Shown: piece by piece, positions 23,647-35,814 of the stretch
Numbering within the stretch: position 1 is the stretch's first letter
Layout of the letters: every line of letters begins with the position of its first letter
Source: Pilatotrama ljubarskyi
Taxonomy: Eukaryota; Basidiomycota; Agaricomycetes; Polyporales; Polyporaceae
Assembly (NCBI GenBank): GCA_022385805.1
Contig: MU277704.1
Coordinates: 1-64,000 of the forward strand
Length of the DNA stretch: 64,000 bases
Reading direction: 5' to 3'
Made by a program: the position numbers and the translations under genes
Notes under the pieces: model-generated
The model's database searches: none
What the model was told of the DNA's origin: nothing
What the model saw: the letters and a program-made list of their open reading frames with translations, nothing else

Positions 23647-26600
23647 TCAGTCATGGCGCCACGGAGGGCGGAACGGGTTCCAATGCCGTGGATGTCTGCC
23701 AATGTTCTCTCGGTCGCCGTTGCCATCATCGTCTTCCTCGGGGCCATTGGTTGTCCCGCTTGGGCCCGCCACAGGAACAGACGCCTCCTCCTGGGAACGA
23801 GGCTTACTCACCCGACCGCGGCAGACAGGACACGTTCTGGCACCCTTGAGCCATTGCTGTAGCGGCCATGCGTCAGTATATCCCTGCGTAAGATTGTGAG
23901 TAAGCATACCTGCAGGCAACCCTCGTGGAACCAATGCGAACAAGCGGAGACGCGGAGACATGGGTCGTTTGCCACATACTGAATGACAACGTGGTGAGCC
24001 GCGCAAGGAATCGTGCATGTAGGAGATATACACACGTCGTCGAGGCAAATGGGACAGCGCTCTTCTGTAGCGCCAGGTCGTGCCCATTCGCTGTACGTGC
24101 CTCTTGGAAGAGACGCGATCACCTCATCCGGGGTTCCGCGAGGCTTGGCGTCGCCCAGCAAGGATGAAAGCGAAAGTAGCCCTTCGTACGAAAAATCAAA
24201 ATCTTCGTCGCGCTGCGTGCGGAAAGAGGAGTGTGAACAAAAGCACAGGTAGGCATTAACTGGACACTGACAACGTAATCCCCGAAGTTACGTCTGCGCA
24301 TCCAGGGATGCCGACCTGCTGGGGGCACGTCTACCCAGACCATGTCCGGCGGCGGGTGTGGCCCAAATCCTGCACGACGCGCAAAGCGGCCATTGAGAGG
24401 AGCTGGCCGATCTTCAGGACGTCCTTCTCTGTGGGTAGACAATGAGGCATGGCGGCCATATCGCCTGGTCCACACGGAAGTCTGAGGTAACGGAGGCAGC
24501 GGGTTGTCGTCAATCGGCGTCTGGGTATTCCCCTCAGGGTCCGTGTGGTTGCGACTCGTGGAGATGGGCGGGAGTCCTGGAACCTCTCGCCTTCGCGCTA
24601 AGATCCGTTGCACCATATCACGATGACGCTCCACTCGCTCCAGCGTCGTAGCTGCACGTAGCGTAGGATCATCCGCTCGACTGCCGCTCGAAGAATATTC
24701 GCGTTCGAGGAGCGTACGGTGGCGCAAGGCAGACCGTCTCTCTGCTTGCTCACGAAGCGTAGAGCTTCGTGTTTCGGTCGTCTGATAGACAGGGCGAGGT
24801 GGACTCGCTACTGGTGGAGCGCTCGCCGTGTCTGGAGCAGGACGGTATTCGGTATAGTCAAAGAGAGCGGCGAACGGTCGAGCATGGTGTTCCTCAGGTA
24901 CTGGCGGGCTAGACGCGCGGGTGGACCCCACTCCTGACCGAAAATCCATGAGCTCTTGTCGGATTCTCATGCGACGATGTACGGCATCTTGTTCCCATCG
25001 GTCTGCTGTCGATGCTGCGTGCGACCTCTCGAAGGCAGCGGTTGACCTTGTGTCACCATCCGTAGACGAACGACGTTCGTACGTGCCCCATGGCGATGGC
25101 CAAACAGGTTCCAGCCTGTCGCTGCTCGCATCTTGTGCCTCCCTTTGGTCGACAGCAGAGCGATGTTGGAGGGCGACAGATCGAGCAAGCGTGGCCCGGA
25201 AAGGCCCATCTCGGTAGGCGTCGAGGTTGATGTTGCCATAGCGCGAGCTCCGAGCACCGTCCTCTACGACACGGGAATTCTCACCGAAACCGGTGGCGCG
25301 CTCTGGAGAGGACCGGCGAGCCATTGCAGGACGATCCATGAATGACTGCAACATGGCATCATCTTCTGCTGTGCGAGGAGGAAACCTTGGATAGGCGTGG
25401 ATAGTTGAGAACATAGAGGGCGGATCGTTCCGAGCCCAACTTCGCGCTGCATGTGTGGCGGAATCGGGCCGACGTGGAGGAGGTGATGGAGGAGGCGATC
25501 GAGGTCGAGATGGTGGATGAGGTCTGGCACGATGACGCAAGCCGCTCAAGTCCAAGGACCTGGCACGACTGTTCGCCTCCAACAGTGAGGCTGTTGCACT
25601 CATGGGAACGTCGTCCGTTGCACGTGGAGATCCTCGTGTCACTGTTCTCGAGGAAGGCCGGTTCTGGCCGGCGTTGATGCCCTCGCCAGCATTTCGGATG
25701 CGATATGGACCCCGTCGAAGGGCAGACAGACCGGTTTCGTTTCGTACTGGACTCGCGACGTCCGAGAAATATCTTGCTTGCAAGCTCACGGGCGCAGCGT
25801 CATGGCCGTCGTCCTCTTCTGAGAGCCATCTGGTGATGTCCCACGCAGAGGGATGTGCATGATGGGCCGAAGGAGGAGTGGGCTCGTCAACCCACGAGTG
25901 CTCTCGGTGGGGAGCATCCGGAGAGACTGTATCGTCCAGGGCATGCCGGAGCGTAGAATAGGAACTAGTTGGAATGGTCAAGTCGGGCGATGCGGGGTCG
26001 CCTGGGTACGATGGGAGCGGTGGTAGAGGTTCGGCAAGAAATTCAGCCATGCGCCGACGATGCGCCTCAACCTCTCGAAGTGTGCGATCGAAGTCTCCTA
26101 CTCTAGCCCAAGGGCGGTCGTCCACAAAATCCCGGGAGATATTGGAGACAGGCGGGGCTGGAAGCCGTGGGGAGGACCGAGGCTGATGAGATGCGAAGGA
26201 GGATACATGCTGCGGCACAGAGCGAGCGCTGCTACGCGGAGAGCCTGCAGGCCTGCGTTCGGATAGACTGAAGAAGCGGTTCGGAGCGGACGGAGCATTC
26301 CTAGGGGATCGGAGGGGTTGGAGGCTTTCGCTCCGGTTGCGAGCATTTGAGTTTCGACCCATTGTGTCAAAGAAATCTATCAGAAGGGATATGAGCGTCG
26401 AAGGGCATGCTACATGAGCAGTCCTACCATCGGTCTCATCAACCGGAGCCTGGGTGTGACGCGAAATGTCAAAGCTGCCGGTGTTCCTCGAGGAAGACCA
26501 TTCATCAGCGGTCCCGGTTCTGTGCGTATCCCGCGGCACAGCAGGAGGCATGGAGGGAGGCCGAGGGAAGATATGTAGCGGACGTTGCCGAGGCATGTTC

Positions 26601-27660
26601 GCCACCCGCGGGGGCAAGCTGGCACGTAAAGCAGCGGATGCCTCAACGTAAGCATCCATGAATCGGGAGTGAGGTGAGCGAGCTCGACCGTCAACCTCGG
26701 GGTTGCTCGCCGTGTGAACGCTCGGCAAGGCACGTTGGTCGACGTCTTCATAAACAGATTCGACAACATCCTCACGACGAAGGCCCGACAGGGGCCCTCG
26801 ACCTGAAAAACAATAAGGTGTATTCGCATAGATTAGTCGGTCAGATTGCAGGAGGACAGACCATGAACACGTGCACGTCCTGATGGAGGGTTTGTATACG
26901 GTGCACGCAAGAATGCTTGGAACTCGTCTGCATCTTCGTGGTCACTTGGTACCTCAGGCATGATGTCAGCATACACGTCAGGTATCACGAAGTCGTCTTC
27001 GAGTTCGGGAGGGGGGTATACCGGAGGGAGCGGATTGGCGCTCCTAGATGAGGACGTGGGAAGGTTGGCGGGCGACGACCGCAATTGGGCTATCTCGCGA
27101 TCAAATGCAGTGGCCCGCTCAAGGAACCTCGCGAAGTTCTCCTCGAACGGCTCAGACGACGTTCGCTGCGGTGCCCGGGAAGGGTTGGAGGGAGCTGGGC
27201 TATGCCGGGGTGATACGGAGAGTATGGTATCGATATATGAAGGTATCCTGCCGGCGGGAGAGGTGGCATGAGGTTCAGGCTCGACCGGATCTATGAGCAT
27301 GTCTTCATCTACGACATCCAACAGCGGAGGAGAAGCAACGCCGGGAAGAGTAGAGTGGGCGGAGTGATAGCTAGAGTGGCTACTGCCGCTGCTGCTAGGA
27401 GACACGGAATCGGCCGTCGGAAGTAAGATATGATCCACCTCGCTGGCGTACGAGGAGTTGCTGTCGGGGCGAGCACGCTTGCTACGCTCACGGCTGCCCT
27501 CTCCACCGCTCGCAGGGCGCGGGGGAGAATCTCTGCGGCTGCGGGTAGGATGCTGGACGTCGGTCTGATCAGAATCGGCCTCCGGGCCTATGGCATCATA
27601 GGAACGTTTGTGAGAGGATGAGCCGGAGGCTATATTGGACGAGCGGTGAGGTTCCGCCAT
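23647..27660 (-). CDS. Very large RING-H2 protein, putative E3 ubiquitin ligase
   Basis: Five exons (27660-26877, 26802-24275, 24212-24036, 23978-23910, 23856-23647) join in phase to about 1,255 residues. The first ~1,040 residues are Ser/Arg/Pro-rich and probably disordered, with no folded domain I recognise. After DEDFDFSYEGLLSLSSLLGD comes a classical RING-H2: CPICLDDY, then SACSHWFHEGC, then WLKGARTCPVC, which would bind two zincs and an E2. The 57-nt intron inside the RING (24035-23979) is in frame; left unspliced it would insert 19 Cys-rich residues. A further in-frame 51-nt intron at about residue 360 is possible. The C-terminal tail is acidic. E3 activity is inferred from the RING; substrates are unknown. 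Confidence 0.82.
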
Positions 27661-27910
27661 CGAGGATATCGAGGGGCGGGAGAGGGATGGTGGTGGTAGC
27701 GGACAGAGCCTCGCAGTGCGGCGGCGGCGAGCTACAGCCGTGCCACCCACCCCATTGTCCGTTTGGCGCCCGTCCGGCTCAGTCCGTACATCCCATTTAG
27801 GCAACTCTCCAAGTTCGGGCCCTGGCTCTCATCTATCCGAGTCTATTCGCAGAATTATAGGCTACGTAACAAGGCCGTACAGTATGCAAACAGCGTGTCC
27901 GCGAGGGCCA

Positions 27911-30900
27911 TTACTCCTTCTTCTGCATCTCCTCCGCCCTCCTCTTTTCCCGCCGTTCCCGACCACGGGTGATCATGGGTTTCGGCTCCAGGTTTGCGAA
28001 CAGTGCCTTGCACACCTTCTCGATCACCCAGCATCCAGCGAAGTCGACGATCATCGACGTCGTCAGCCTGAACTTGAACTGCGGCCCGGTACCAGTCAGC
28101 GCCATCACATCACCATAAGAAGAAGATCAGACACACCGATTCCTGCATCTCAACAATCTGCAACCACCGGTTCAGCTCGGGCATGAAGTCCGTGGCACCA
28201 GAGAAAGCAACCGCGCTGGCACCGAGGAGGCCGTAGTAGAGTGCGGAGTTCTCCCTGATACCTTCCCTGAACGGGCGACCTTGGAAGTTGATGGCGAAGG
28301 TGGACACTTGCTGCGACAGGCTGAGCAAGTAGATCGCCGTATTGAGGAGGTTCGGCTCGAACTTGGCCTCGAGGTCGATCGGACCGCGCTCCTCGTAATC
28401 GCGCGAGAGCTGCGTGATGTATACGAGCGTCGCAATGTGAAGCGCGAACTGCAGAAGGACGGAGAGCAGCACGTAGAAGTTGAAGATGTTACCAAGCGGA
28501 CGCTCTCTCGACAGCTTTTCCACAGGCTGGATTACACGGACGTCAGTATTGCACTCTCGTGTGTCACAAGGGCGGAGGGTTCTCACTTTGGCGCGCGAGA
28601 TGCAGAGGAAGCAGACCGACATGAGCATGCCCGTGATCGTGACCTGATAATCGCCGAACTTGATGCCATCCAGATATTGGACGCTCAGACTGTACGCAGT
28701 GATCAGACAGTTGAGCGCGAGGATCTTGTACATCTGGATCGTCGCAACAAGAGTGCAACGTCCCTGGCGAATGATGTGCGTGACTTTCCAGTGTCGTGAG
28801 TCTCATTGTTACGCGTGTCGACGTAGGAAATACGTACTTGCGCTGACATTGGACAGCTTGGAGGTGAACGGTGCTGCGCAGGAAGCGTCACCCAACTTGA
28901 TCTTGGGTACCTCGTCTTCGTTGTCCATTTCGGCCAATTTGTCCGTGATCGACGCAAGATCAAACTACAGAGTGTGTCAGCGAGTTGGCGTTAGCGAGCA
29001 AGACTAGAACAGACCTTCTCCATCGGATTCTTCTTCCGTGCGTTCTGCAGGTCCGCGGCGGCCTTCTTCTGCGCCTCGACGACGTCCGGGTAGAGGTGCG
29101 CGATGACTGGCGGGACCGGCGGCGGCGGCTGGCCGAAGCGCGCAGAGATCTTCAGCTGACTCTCATAGACCTTCTTGACGCGCTCGTTGCGTTGATGCTC
29201 TGCAATCTTCTTCAAGTCCTCCTCAGTTCCGTCAAGCAGCGCAACGCCAATGTGCGCCTGCTTGAGCGCACCAACGTCGTTGGTGCCGTCGCCAGCCATG
29301 AGCGTGATGTAGCCGAGGCTCTTGAGCGAGGTGAGGATGAACTCCTTCTGAGCCGGCGAGACACGCGCGTAGACCCAAGTGTTTTGCACGAGATCGTTCC
29401 AAGACGGGTGTGCTTCGTAGAACTTCATCGCTGCGCCGGTGATGCAAATGTCGTACTTGTCGAAAAGCGTCGTGTCGAGGGGCTGTGAGGGATCGACGGG
29501 GATGATCACCTTCTCGTCCACCGAACGCCAGACGAGGCCTACGTCATCGGTCAGACATGAAAGAACATGCAGGGATGGCAAGACTCACTGGAGCTGGCCG
29601 GAATGCCCTCAGGCACATCAAGGATGAGGGCTTCACGATCCATGATTTCCACATCCCGAGCGACATGGACTGCCGTGAGAGGGTTGTCACCGGTGATCAT
29701 GATGCACTGTAATCCGGCGCTCAGTGGTGTTTAAACATGAGAGAAGCGCAAGAGCATACGCGGTGCGAAGAGTCGCCAAGCATCTTGAGAGTCTCGACAG
29801 CGTCAGGCTTGAGCGGGCAGTGGAACACCAAAAATCCGGCAAATTGGAGCTCGGACTCGACCTGATCTCGAGGAAGCTTGTTGATCTGAGGCGGGCAGAA
29901 TCCTCTCAGCGTACACTAATGCAACAGATCTGCTCTACTCCATACCTTGTCCACAGTCATGCTATCCATCTCTTTGAAGCCGAGCGCAAGCACTCGGCTA
30001 CCACGGCGAGTGTACCATTTGTACGTCTCATCATAGTGCGAAGGGACAAACGCGAGCATGCGCTTGATCGTTTCCGGCGCACCCTTGGCCGCGACAATGC
30101 AGCGTCCGTTCGGCAGGCTGGAGACCGTACTCATGCGCTTAAGTGCCGACGAGAACTGGAAGCGCCTGCGCACAGTGAGCTGTGTGCGGTGTGGAGCGCT
30201 GACGTCGGCGGGAGCGATACTATCACCCTTGGAGAGCTGCCAGTTGAGCGCATCGAGGGTCGTACGCTCCATCGGGTCGCCGACGATCGTTCCGTCGTCG
30301 AGACGGACGAGCGCATGGGCTGCCGCGAGGGCTAGGGTAGTTTCGCGTCCAGTGGCCTTGACGTCCAGCAGCTTTATTGGGTCCTCGGGGCTTGAATGAG
30401 TCAGCCAGCGGTTCGCCGTGGTTCGTCCAGTTGACTTACTCAACGCCGGCTACACCTTCCACAACCAGGTTCTCCGCGGTGATCGTACCTGTCTTGTCAA
30501 AGCAGCAGACATCCACCCGACCAGCAAAGGGAATCCGGAAGGGTTCAGTGCAGAAAATTGCTGGAGCATTCTGTCAGCGTGGTATTCGGAAGCGCGGGAC
30601 GTACTCACTCACCATACTTGGACAACGCTACGAGAGACGCATTGACGGCGAGAGACAGCTCCATGGGTAATTCGGGCGGCACGACGCTCGTGATGATCAA
30701 GATACAGTCAAGGAGTAGCTTGGACTTCTTGAGCTCGCGCTCAATACCTGCATAGTCCATGTGAGTAAGTAGAGGTTCGGGGAAATACCACTTATCCTAC
30801 ATACCTTTGACCCAGACGTACCAGCTCGCAGCAATGGCGAAGATGAGCAGGAAACCGATGAACAGGAAGCTCTCGGCGTTGTTGGCAGATACGCGCTCCG

Positions 30901-32340
30901 TGGAGAAGATCATGGTGCGTACAAGCTGACCCTGAGCAGTACCGAAGCCAGTGCGGAGCACAACACCTAGGCAGCCACCATCGGGAGTGTCTCCGCCGTT
31001 CGTGGCCTGAAGCAGTTTAGTTCCGGCAAACAGAACAGCATTCTTGTGTGCTCCATCGACATCAAGATTCTCCTGAGCATCCAAGAGGGCAATGGACTCC
31101 TTCAGCAGGGGCGTAGACTCGCCAGAAAGCATGGCCTCGTTGACAATGCACGTCCCGCGAAGGAGCAGAATGTCGGCCGGAACGTTTGTCTCGGATTGCT
31201 GGCGTGCTGCACGACATCGGTCAGCTACGTACGGATGACGTAACTCCAGACGTACCCATGGAGACCACGTCGCCAGGAAGGAGATCATCGCTCTGGATTT
31301 CAGTCCACTTGCCATTACGCAGGACACGGATGGGGTAAGGCGCAATGGACATGGTACGGAATTCGGTGAGCGTACGGACGCGCTGCCACACAACGGTGCA
31401 CTCGAAGACAATCAGCATGAAGAGCGTGAACAGACTGTAGTACCAGTACTCGTCCAGACACCAGAGTGCAACGCAGAAGATCTGGAAGACGAAGAAGGGC
31501 GCGGTCGCATGCTCGCCGAAGAGCTCCATGAAGGACGGGATCGGGATGTTATACTCGTTCTTTCCGTATAGCGAGGCCAAAGAAGTGATCTCGGACTCGG
31601 TCAGGCCACGAGGTGAGAGGAAGGAGCTCAGCGGAGGGCGCGAAGAGCAGGGGTACGGCAGCCGGGAGAACGTGATGGGCGAGCTTGAAGTCACGACATA
31701 CGTATCCCGCTGGTAGTTGAAGGTGTAGGTGGAGGGGTTCGAGGGGACCTTCTTCTCTAGTGGAACGATCTCGCCTTCGCCGCGATGCGGCGCAGGGATG
31801 ATGCGTACGCAATCGGCATCCTCAAGAGACCGTGCCTTCACGATACCGTTAGTACGCAACTTGTCATAATGACTGGCGGAGTACCGGGTGCACCTTTCTG
31901 GTCGTGATCCATGCCCGCGCACCAGTATTCCATCGGGTGACGAGGAAGCTGAGCGCGTGCCCGAGCCCAAGAGAGACGCAAGCGAGGAAGGTCCATTCCT
32001 CGCTCTGAAGCCAGTCATCGTACTTGACGTAGTAGGCGTACGCAAGCACCGGATAGAGACAAAGGAACGGGACCGTGTAAAGGTGATAGTACCAGGGCAG
32101 GGCGACGTGCAGTGTCGCGCCGACGATTTCGGACGACTCGACCTTGACCGAGCTCCTGGAGCTGTACGTCAGGAATCTATTCGAGCGACGGATGTTTCGC
32201 TGCTTACATGTTGAGCTTGCACCGAGACGGGCGGTGGTCTGACGACGAGCGGTCTGGGATCCGGAGATGGAGGACGAGGAGGAGGTGGAGAGTCGTAAGC
32301 CACGTCGGGCCAGGAACACGCCCAATTTCTCGTACAGCAT
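27911..32340 (-). CDS. SPF1: P5A-type ATPase of the ER, Spf1
   Basis: Thirteen exons join; exons 2-13 (31835 to 27911) alone give 1,110 residues with all phases closing. Spf1/ATP13A1 removes misinserted transmembrane helices from the ER membrane. Diagnostic features are the P5A motif [13 protein letters not shown] in helix M4, the phosphorylated Asp in [19 protein letters not shown], and the hinge [21 protein letters not shown]-terminal membrane helices precede ([20 protein letters not shown]), and a final basic tail ([15 protein letters not shown]) follows the last helices. The N-terminus is unsure: the frame is open back to ATG 32340, but homologs usually start nearer VKVESSEIV (about 32145), and a GTAAGC-TACAG intron there would shift the frame. 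So 1,190-1,259 residues, against 1,215 in yeast. Confidence 0.95.
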
Positions 32341-32776
32341 CGCACGTGACACGGCGGTCGATAGCAGCTCCTGCCAGTGCCAGTGCAGTGGCCGCTCTCG
32401 TCCTGCTTCTTGCGTCTGAACAGTCCTGGGCCGCTTATTTTGACTCTCAGGTTTATACGGACTGGCGGATGTCCTGCATCACGCCGAGACCCACCGTGCA
32501 AAGGCAAATTGGCACACTGGGTCCGCGCTGCTACCACGAGGGCCCGTCCGAAGTCCACGAATAGATGGTATATAACCCTGCCTGGCCAGTCCGAGAGCGA
32601 ACGTATTATTACAAGACAATTGCAAGACATCTACAGAGAAGCAATATACGGCTGCAGCGCGGCCGGATATGACGTGCAGATAGGAACGTCGTACAGTAAG
32701 AGATCGTGAGCGTCGTAGGGTGTGCAAGCACCTCGGAGGCAAAGGATCCCAAGGCGCAAGTAACTGGAACACCGCT
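32341..32776. other. Spf1 upstream region and YKT6 3' flank
   Basis: About 440 bases between the earliest possible SPF1 start and the YKT6 stop codon, both genes on the minus strand. No additional gene is visible. Confidence 0.45.
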
Positions 32777-33545
32777 TTACATGATGACACAGCAGGAGTT
32801 TTGCTGGGAAGAGAGGTGAGGTACAACAAGAATGGATGGAAACTCGTGCTCACCTTCTTCGCCGTCTTGTAAAACATTTTGCTCTGCGCCGACAGTGCGG
32901 TCGACCGGTCGACCAGGTCGTTGATCTTCTCCCCTCGTTGAAGCACCGACTCAATCGTCTTGTGCTGTTGTGTGAAAGTAGTGAGCATTCATTCTTCTTC
33001 GCGTACAGGCTCAGTGATGACTCACGAGAATGATCTTGGTCTCATCGAGCTCCTGTTGGACCTTCATGATTGCGTCAGCCTGCCGTGGATCCTGGTACTT
33101 CTGGATATACGTGTTGATTTCGGGGAAGGATATGGCAGCAGGAGTGTTGTACGAGGCCTGAGGAACCTTGGCAATGAAGTCGTCGAGGAGTTTGGTGAGG
33201 AGCGAGAAGGCTGGGCGGACGGGGTACTCTTGGTCGGTGATAATGACGCCTGAGTGACCTGGCGTCAGACCTCTTAGAGGATATTGAGTGAAATGCGGGG
33301 GACTTGCCTGCGAGTTGCTCCGCACCGCCGCGGTTGTAGACGTGTGCGGTGTACGAGTTCTCTTGGACGCTCTGACGCTGCCCCTGCGGGGTACGCTCCG
33401 CAATGGTCTTGGTGAAGAAGGACATGAACTCTGCGACCGACCCGCGCTGGTAGAAGGAGAACGAGGAGAGGTCTGACGCGCTGGCGAGGATGGTGGAGGG
33501 CTTGTTCGGTGGAGCGAGGACCACGGCGAGCGAGAAGACCTTCAT
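32777..33545 (-). CDS. YKT6: R-SNARE Ykt6
   Basis: The start at 33545 gives [13 protein letters not shown], the first strand of a longin domain, followed by [11 protein letters not shown] and YTAHVYNR, then after introns [17 protein letters not shown]. The SNARE motif follows ([40 protein letters not shown]) with the zero-layer Arg in VLQRGEK. The last exon (32803-32777) codes QNSCCVIM: the first Cys for palmitate, the second in a CAAX box for farnesyl. Ykt6 cycles between cytosol and membranes and drives fusion at Golgi, endosome, vacuole and autophagosome. All expected parts are present and the length is near the usual 200 residues. Confidence 0.96.
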
Positions 33546-34511
33546 GACTGAGATTATTTCAAGTACAGGACTTTTGGCAAGAAAACAAAGCCGATGTGGA
33601 GGGAGGCAGGAGCAAGGAAAGGACGAGCGGAAGTGGAGGGAGAGCAGGAGAGAGTGATGGCAGCGCAGACAGACGCCCCCGGCCTGTTCGCGACGTCCGG
33701 TCCGGCTGCCGGTGTGCTCTCCAAAGTTCGAGTGCGTGTCCGAGTCTGTACATTTGGCCGTGGCCGTTCCTTGGGCTAGCCCTTGTACATCCAGTTGAAC
33801 ACCTAAGAACCACTTGGCCCTCCGTTTGATCCAGCGTGCAATTGAACGACTTATCAAGATGGTTGAGGTCCGAGCAGCACTCCGTACTCACACCACGGTA
33901 TGCTCTTACCCTCTCCGCCTCAGACGCGGTTCGCTCATGCGCAGTCATTACATGCAGCTGTTGCGCTACTGGCCGTGCTTCACGGAGCACAGAACGACCG
34001 TCATTGTATGACGCGTCAGAGATTGTCATCCAAAGTAGCGAGAGCCGACTTGTGCGGATCGTCAGGGTAGCAGTCATCTGGCCTTTGTACCAATCCCGCC
34101 CGCGAATCGAGCCGTCACACATGAAGCCGGTACTGCAGTCTGTGTGCGACGACGTTCCCATACTGCAGCTGATCTCGGCGTAGCAGGCTCATAGAACTCC
34201 GGTTTGGCCGCTGAGTTCCGCGGTAGTCTCGTTCCCTTTGCAGCAGCCTGAAAGCTCAATATCGCAGATAGTCCCACTTCTCGGGCGCACATGGGCGGCG
34301 ATTTGTAGCCAGACTATCATGAAACGCAAACACCGGTTCGCCGCCCGTGCTTTCGAATGCGCCCGAAGCCCGCCTGATATATCTACATCTGGTGCTTGCC
34401 TTCATACTCAAGACGTTGCAGGGACATATAATCCCCCCTCTCCAGCTACTCACTATTGATCTTCACTCTGGCATAACGCCGCGGTTCAGCACTGTCCTCC
34501 AGGTTCTGCCA
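33546..34511. other. YKT6 upstream region, no gene seen
   Basis: Nearly 1 kb with overlapping chance open frames only. It should contain the YKT6 promoter next to 33545. A short ATG-led frame at 34514 (MFSAQNERYVYDV) may be the first exon of the decayed methyltransferase that follows. Confidence 0.45.
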
Positions 34512-34874
34512 TCATGTTCTCTGCCCAGAATGAACGCTACGTATATGATGTGAGAACGATGCGTCTCTGCTTAATTCTCCTTACTGACGCACCCTCCGCG
34601 GCCGGCAGCCCGCGGAGAGACACAGAGATGAGGGGCAGTCCTCTGGTCACCCGGGCCTGATCAAATTCGCCTTCTGAGACTTCGAGAGGCTCGATGATAT
34701 GCACCATGGAATCTCGGAGTTCTTCGGCGGGCTTTGTTCCGCGAAGCTCGACAATCCGACCGCTATAGTTGAGATAGGGTGAGTCTGTGCTTGTTTGCGT
34801 AGTACTTCCGAAGACCTCAGACGCAGTCAACAGCTCAGAAAGTGGCGCATGGTATGAACAGTTGTCCATCTGTA

Positions 34875-35640
34875 CGTACTCGAGCTATGCGAAGGACCAT
34901 AGCAGCCGCGCAGCTGTTCCCTAAGGCTAGGGTAGTCGCTGTAGATAAGAACCCAATCCCGCCCAGGTACGCAGGGTTTGGGCGGAAATGGACTGACTTC
35001 GTCATGGCTGATGTAGCCTCTCGCAGACCGCTCCCAAGCGACGTCGACTACGAAGAACTCGACATTACCGAACCCTTCCCGTTCGACAAGGAGAGCTTCG
35101 ATGTTGTCCATACTCGGCTTGTCCTCCTGCATGCGAGCGAGTGGTCCGGAACTGGGCGCATTAGTAGGACTAAAGTACATATGCCCCAGGCGCGGAAGAG
35201 GTTCCACGTCGCGCCATGGGTTGGTGAAGCCAGATGGATGGCTGCTACGATATGACGGACAATGGCGCCGGGCGGTCCTCTCCCGCCTGGGATGTCGGCG
35301 GTGTTGAGCGGCTGGCTGGAAGATCTGAGAACCAGCGGGGCCGATGCAGGCTTCGGAAGCAAGCTGAAGGGACTGCTGGAGTCATCTGGGATGTTCAGCG
35401 AGGTCGACTGATGGCTGTCGACGTTCCAACCTCCGGAAAGACCGACGGTGAGCGCGGCCGCTGCATGAAGTTGCACAGGTACTCATGTCGAGTTAGATCC
35501 CAGGTTGGAGAAGCTGGGCATGACTTGGAAGCAGAACTTTCTTCGTATTGGGCAGGATCTCCCGAAGAGATGGGCGGAGTACGGGAGCAGTGAAGAGGTG
35601 GGAAACAGTTTCAGAGGACGTCGCGGGATCTGTCTAGTAC
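34875..35640 (+). pseudogene. Decayed SAM-dependent methyltransferase
   Basis: Pieces of one methyltransferase lie in correct order but in changing frames. They are LFPKARVVAVDKNPIPPR (SAM-binding strand 2 with its acidic Asp), DVDYEELDITEPFPF, SFDVVHTRLVLLH, GAEEVPRRAMG, LVKPDGWLLRYD, MSAVLSGWLEDLRTSGADAG, GMFSEV, LMAVDVPTSGKTD and KLGMTWKQNFLRIGQDLPKR. The change between RRAMG and LVKPDGW is within contiguous sequence, so it cannot be an intron; another sits after GMFSEV. The usual glycine-rich SAM motif (DVGCGTG type) upstream is not found either. The family is common in Agaricomycetes, often near secondary-metabolite genes, but no such cluster is here. A sequencing error could explain one shift, hardly all. 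Confidence 0.75.
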
Positions 35641-35814
35641 TCGCGTGTACATCTCAAGCGCGAGTAGACAACACTGGAGCACATGTGGCCCTGCTTACCA
35701 TACGTCCCCTGGCATGTGAGAGACTGTCTGCGACTGCGAGCCTCCACGCTCCGCTTCGTCGTAGGCGCTCGTACAAGGCCCTGCGTTGCGACTTGGAGAG
35801 GGACTCGAGGGACG

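Noticed and set aside
28281..28799. 172-residue charged plus-strand frame
   Set aside because: Antisense to the C-terminal membrane exons of Spf1; no independent evidence.
34537..34869. 110-residue minus-strand frame before the methyltransferase remnant
   Set aside because: It looks somewhat protein-like, but I could not assign it to any family or connect it by introns; left out.
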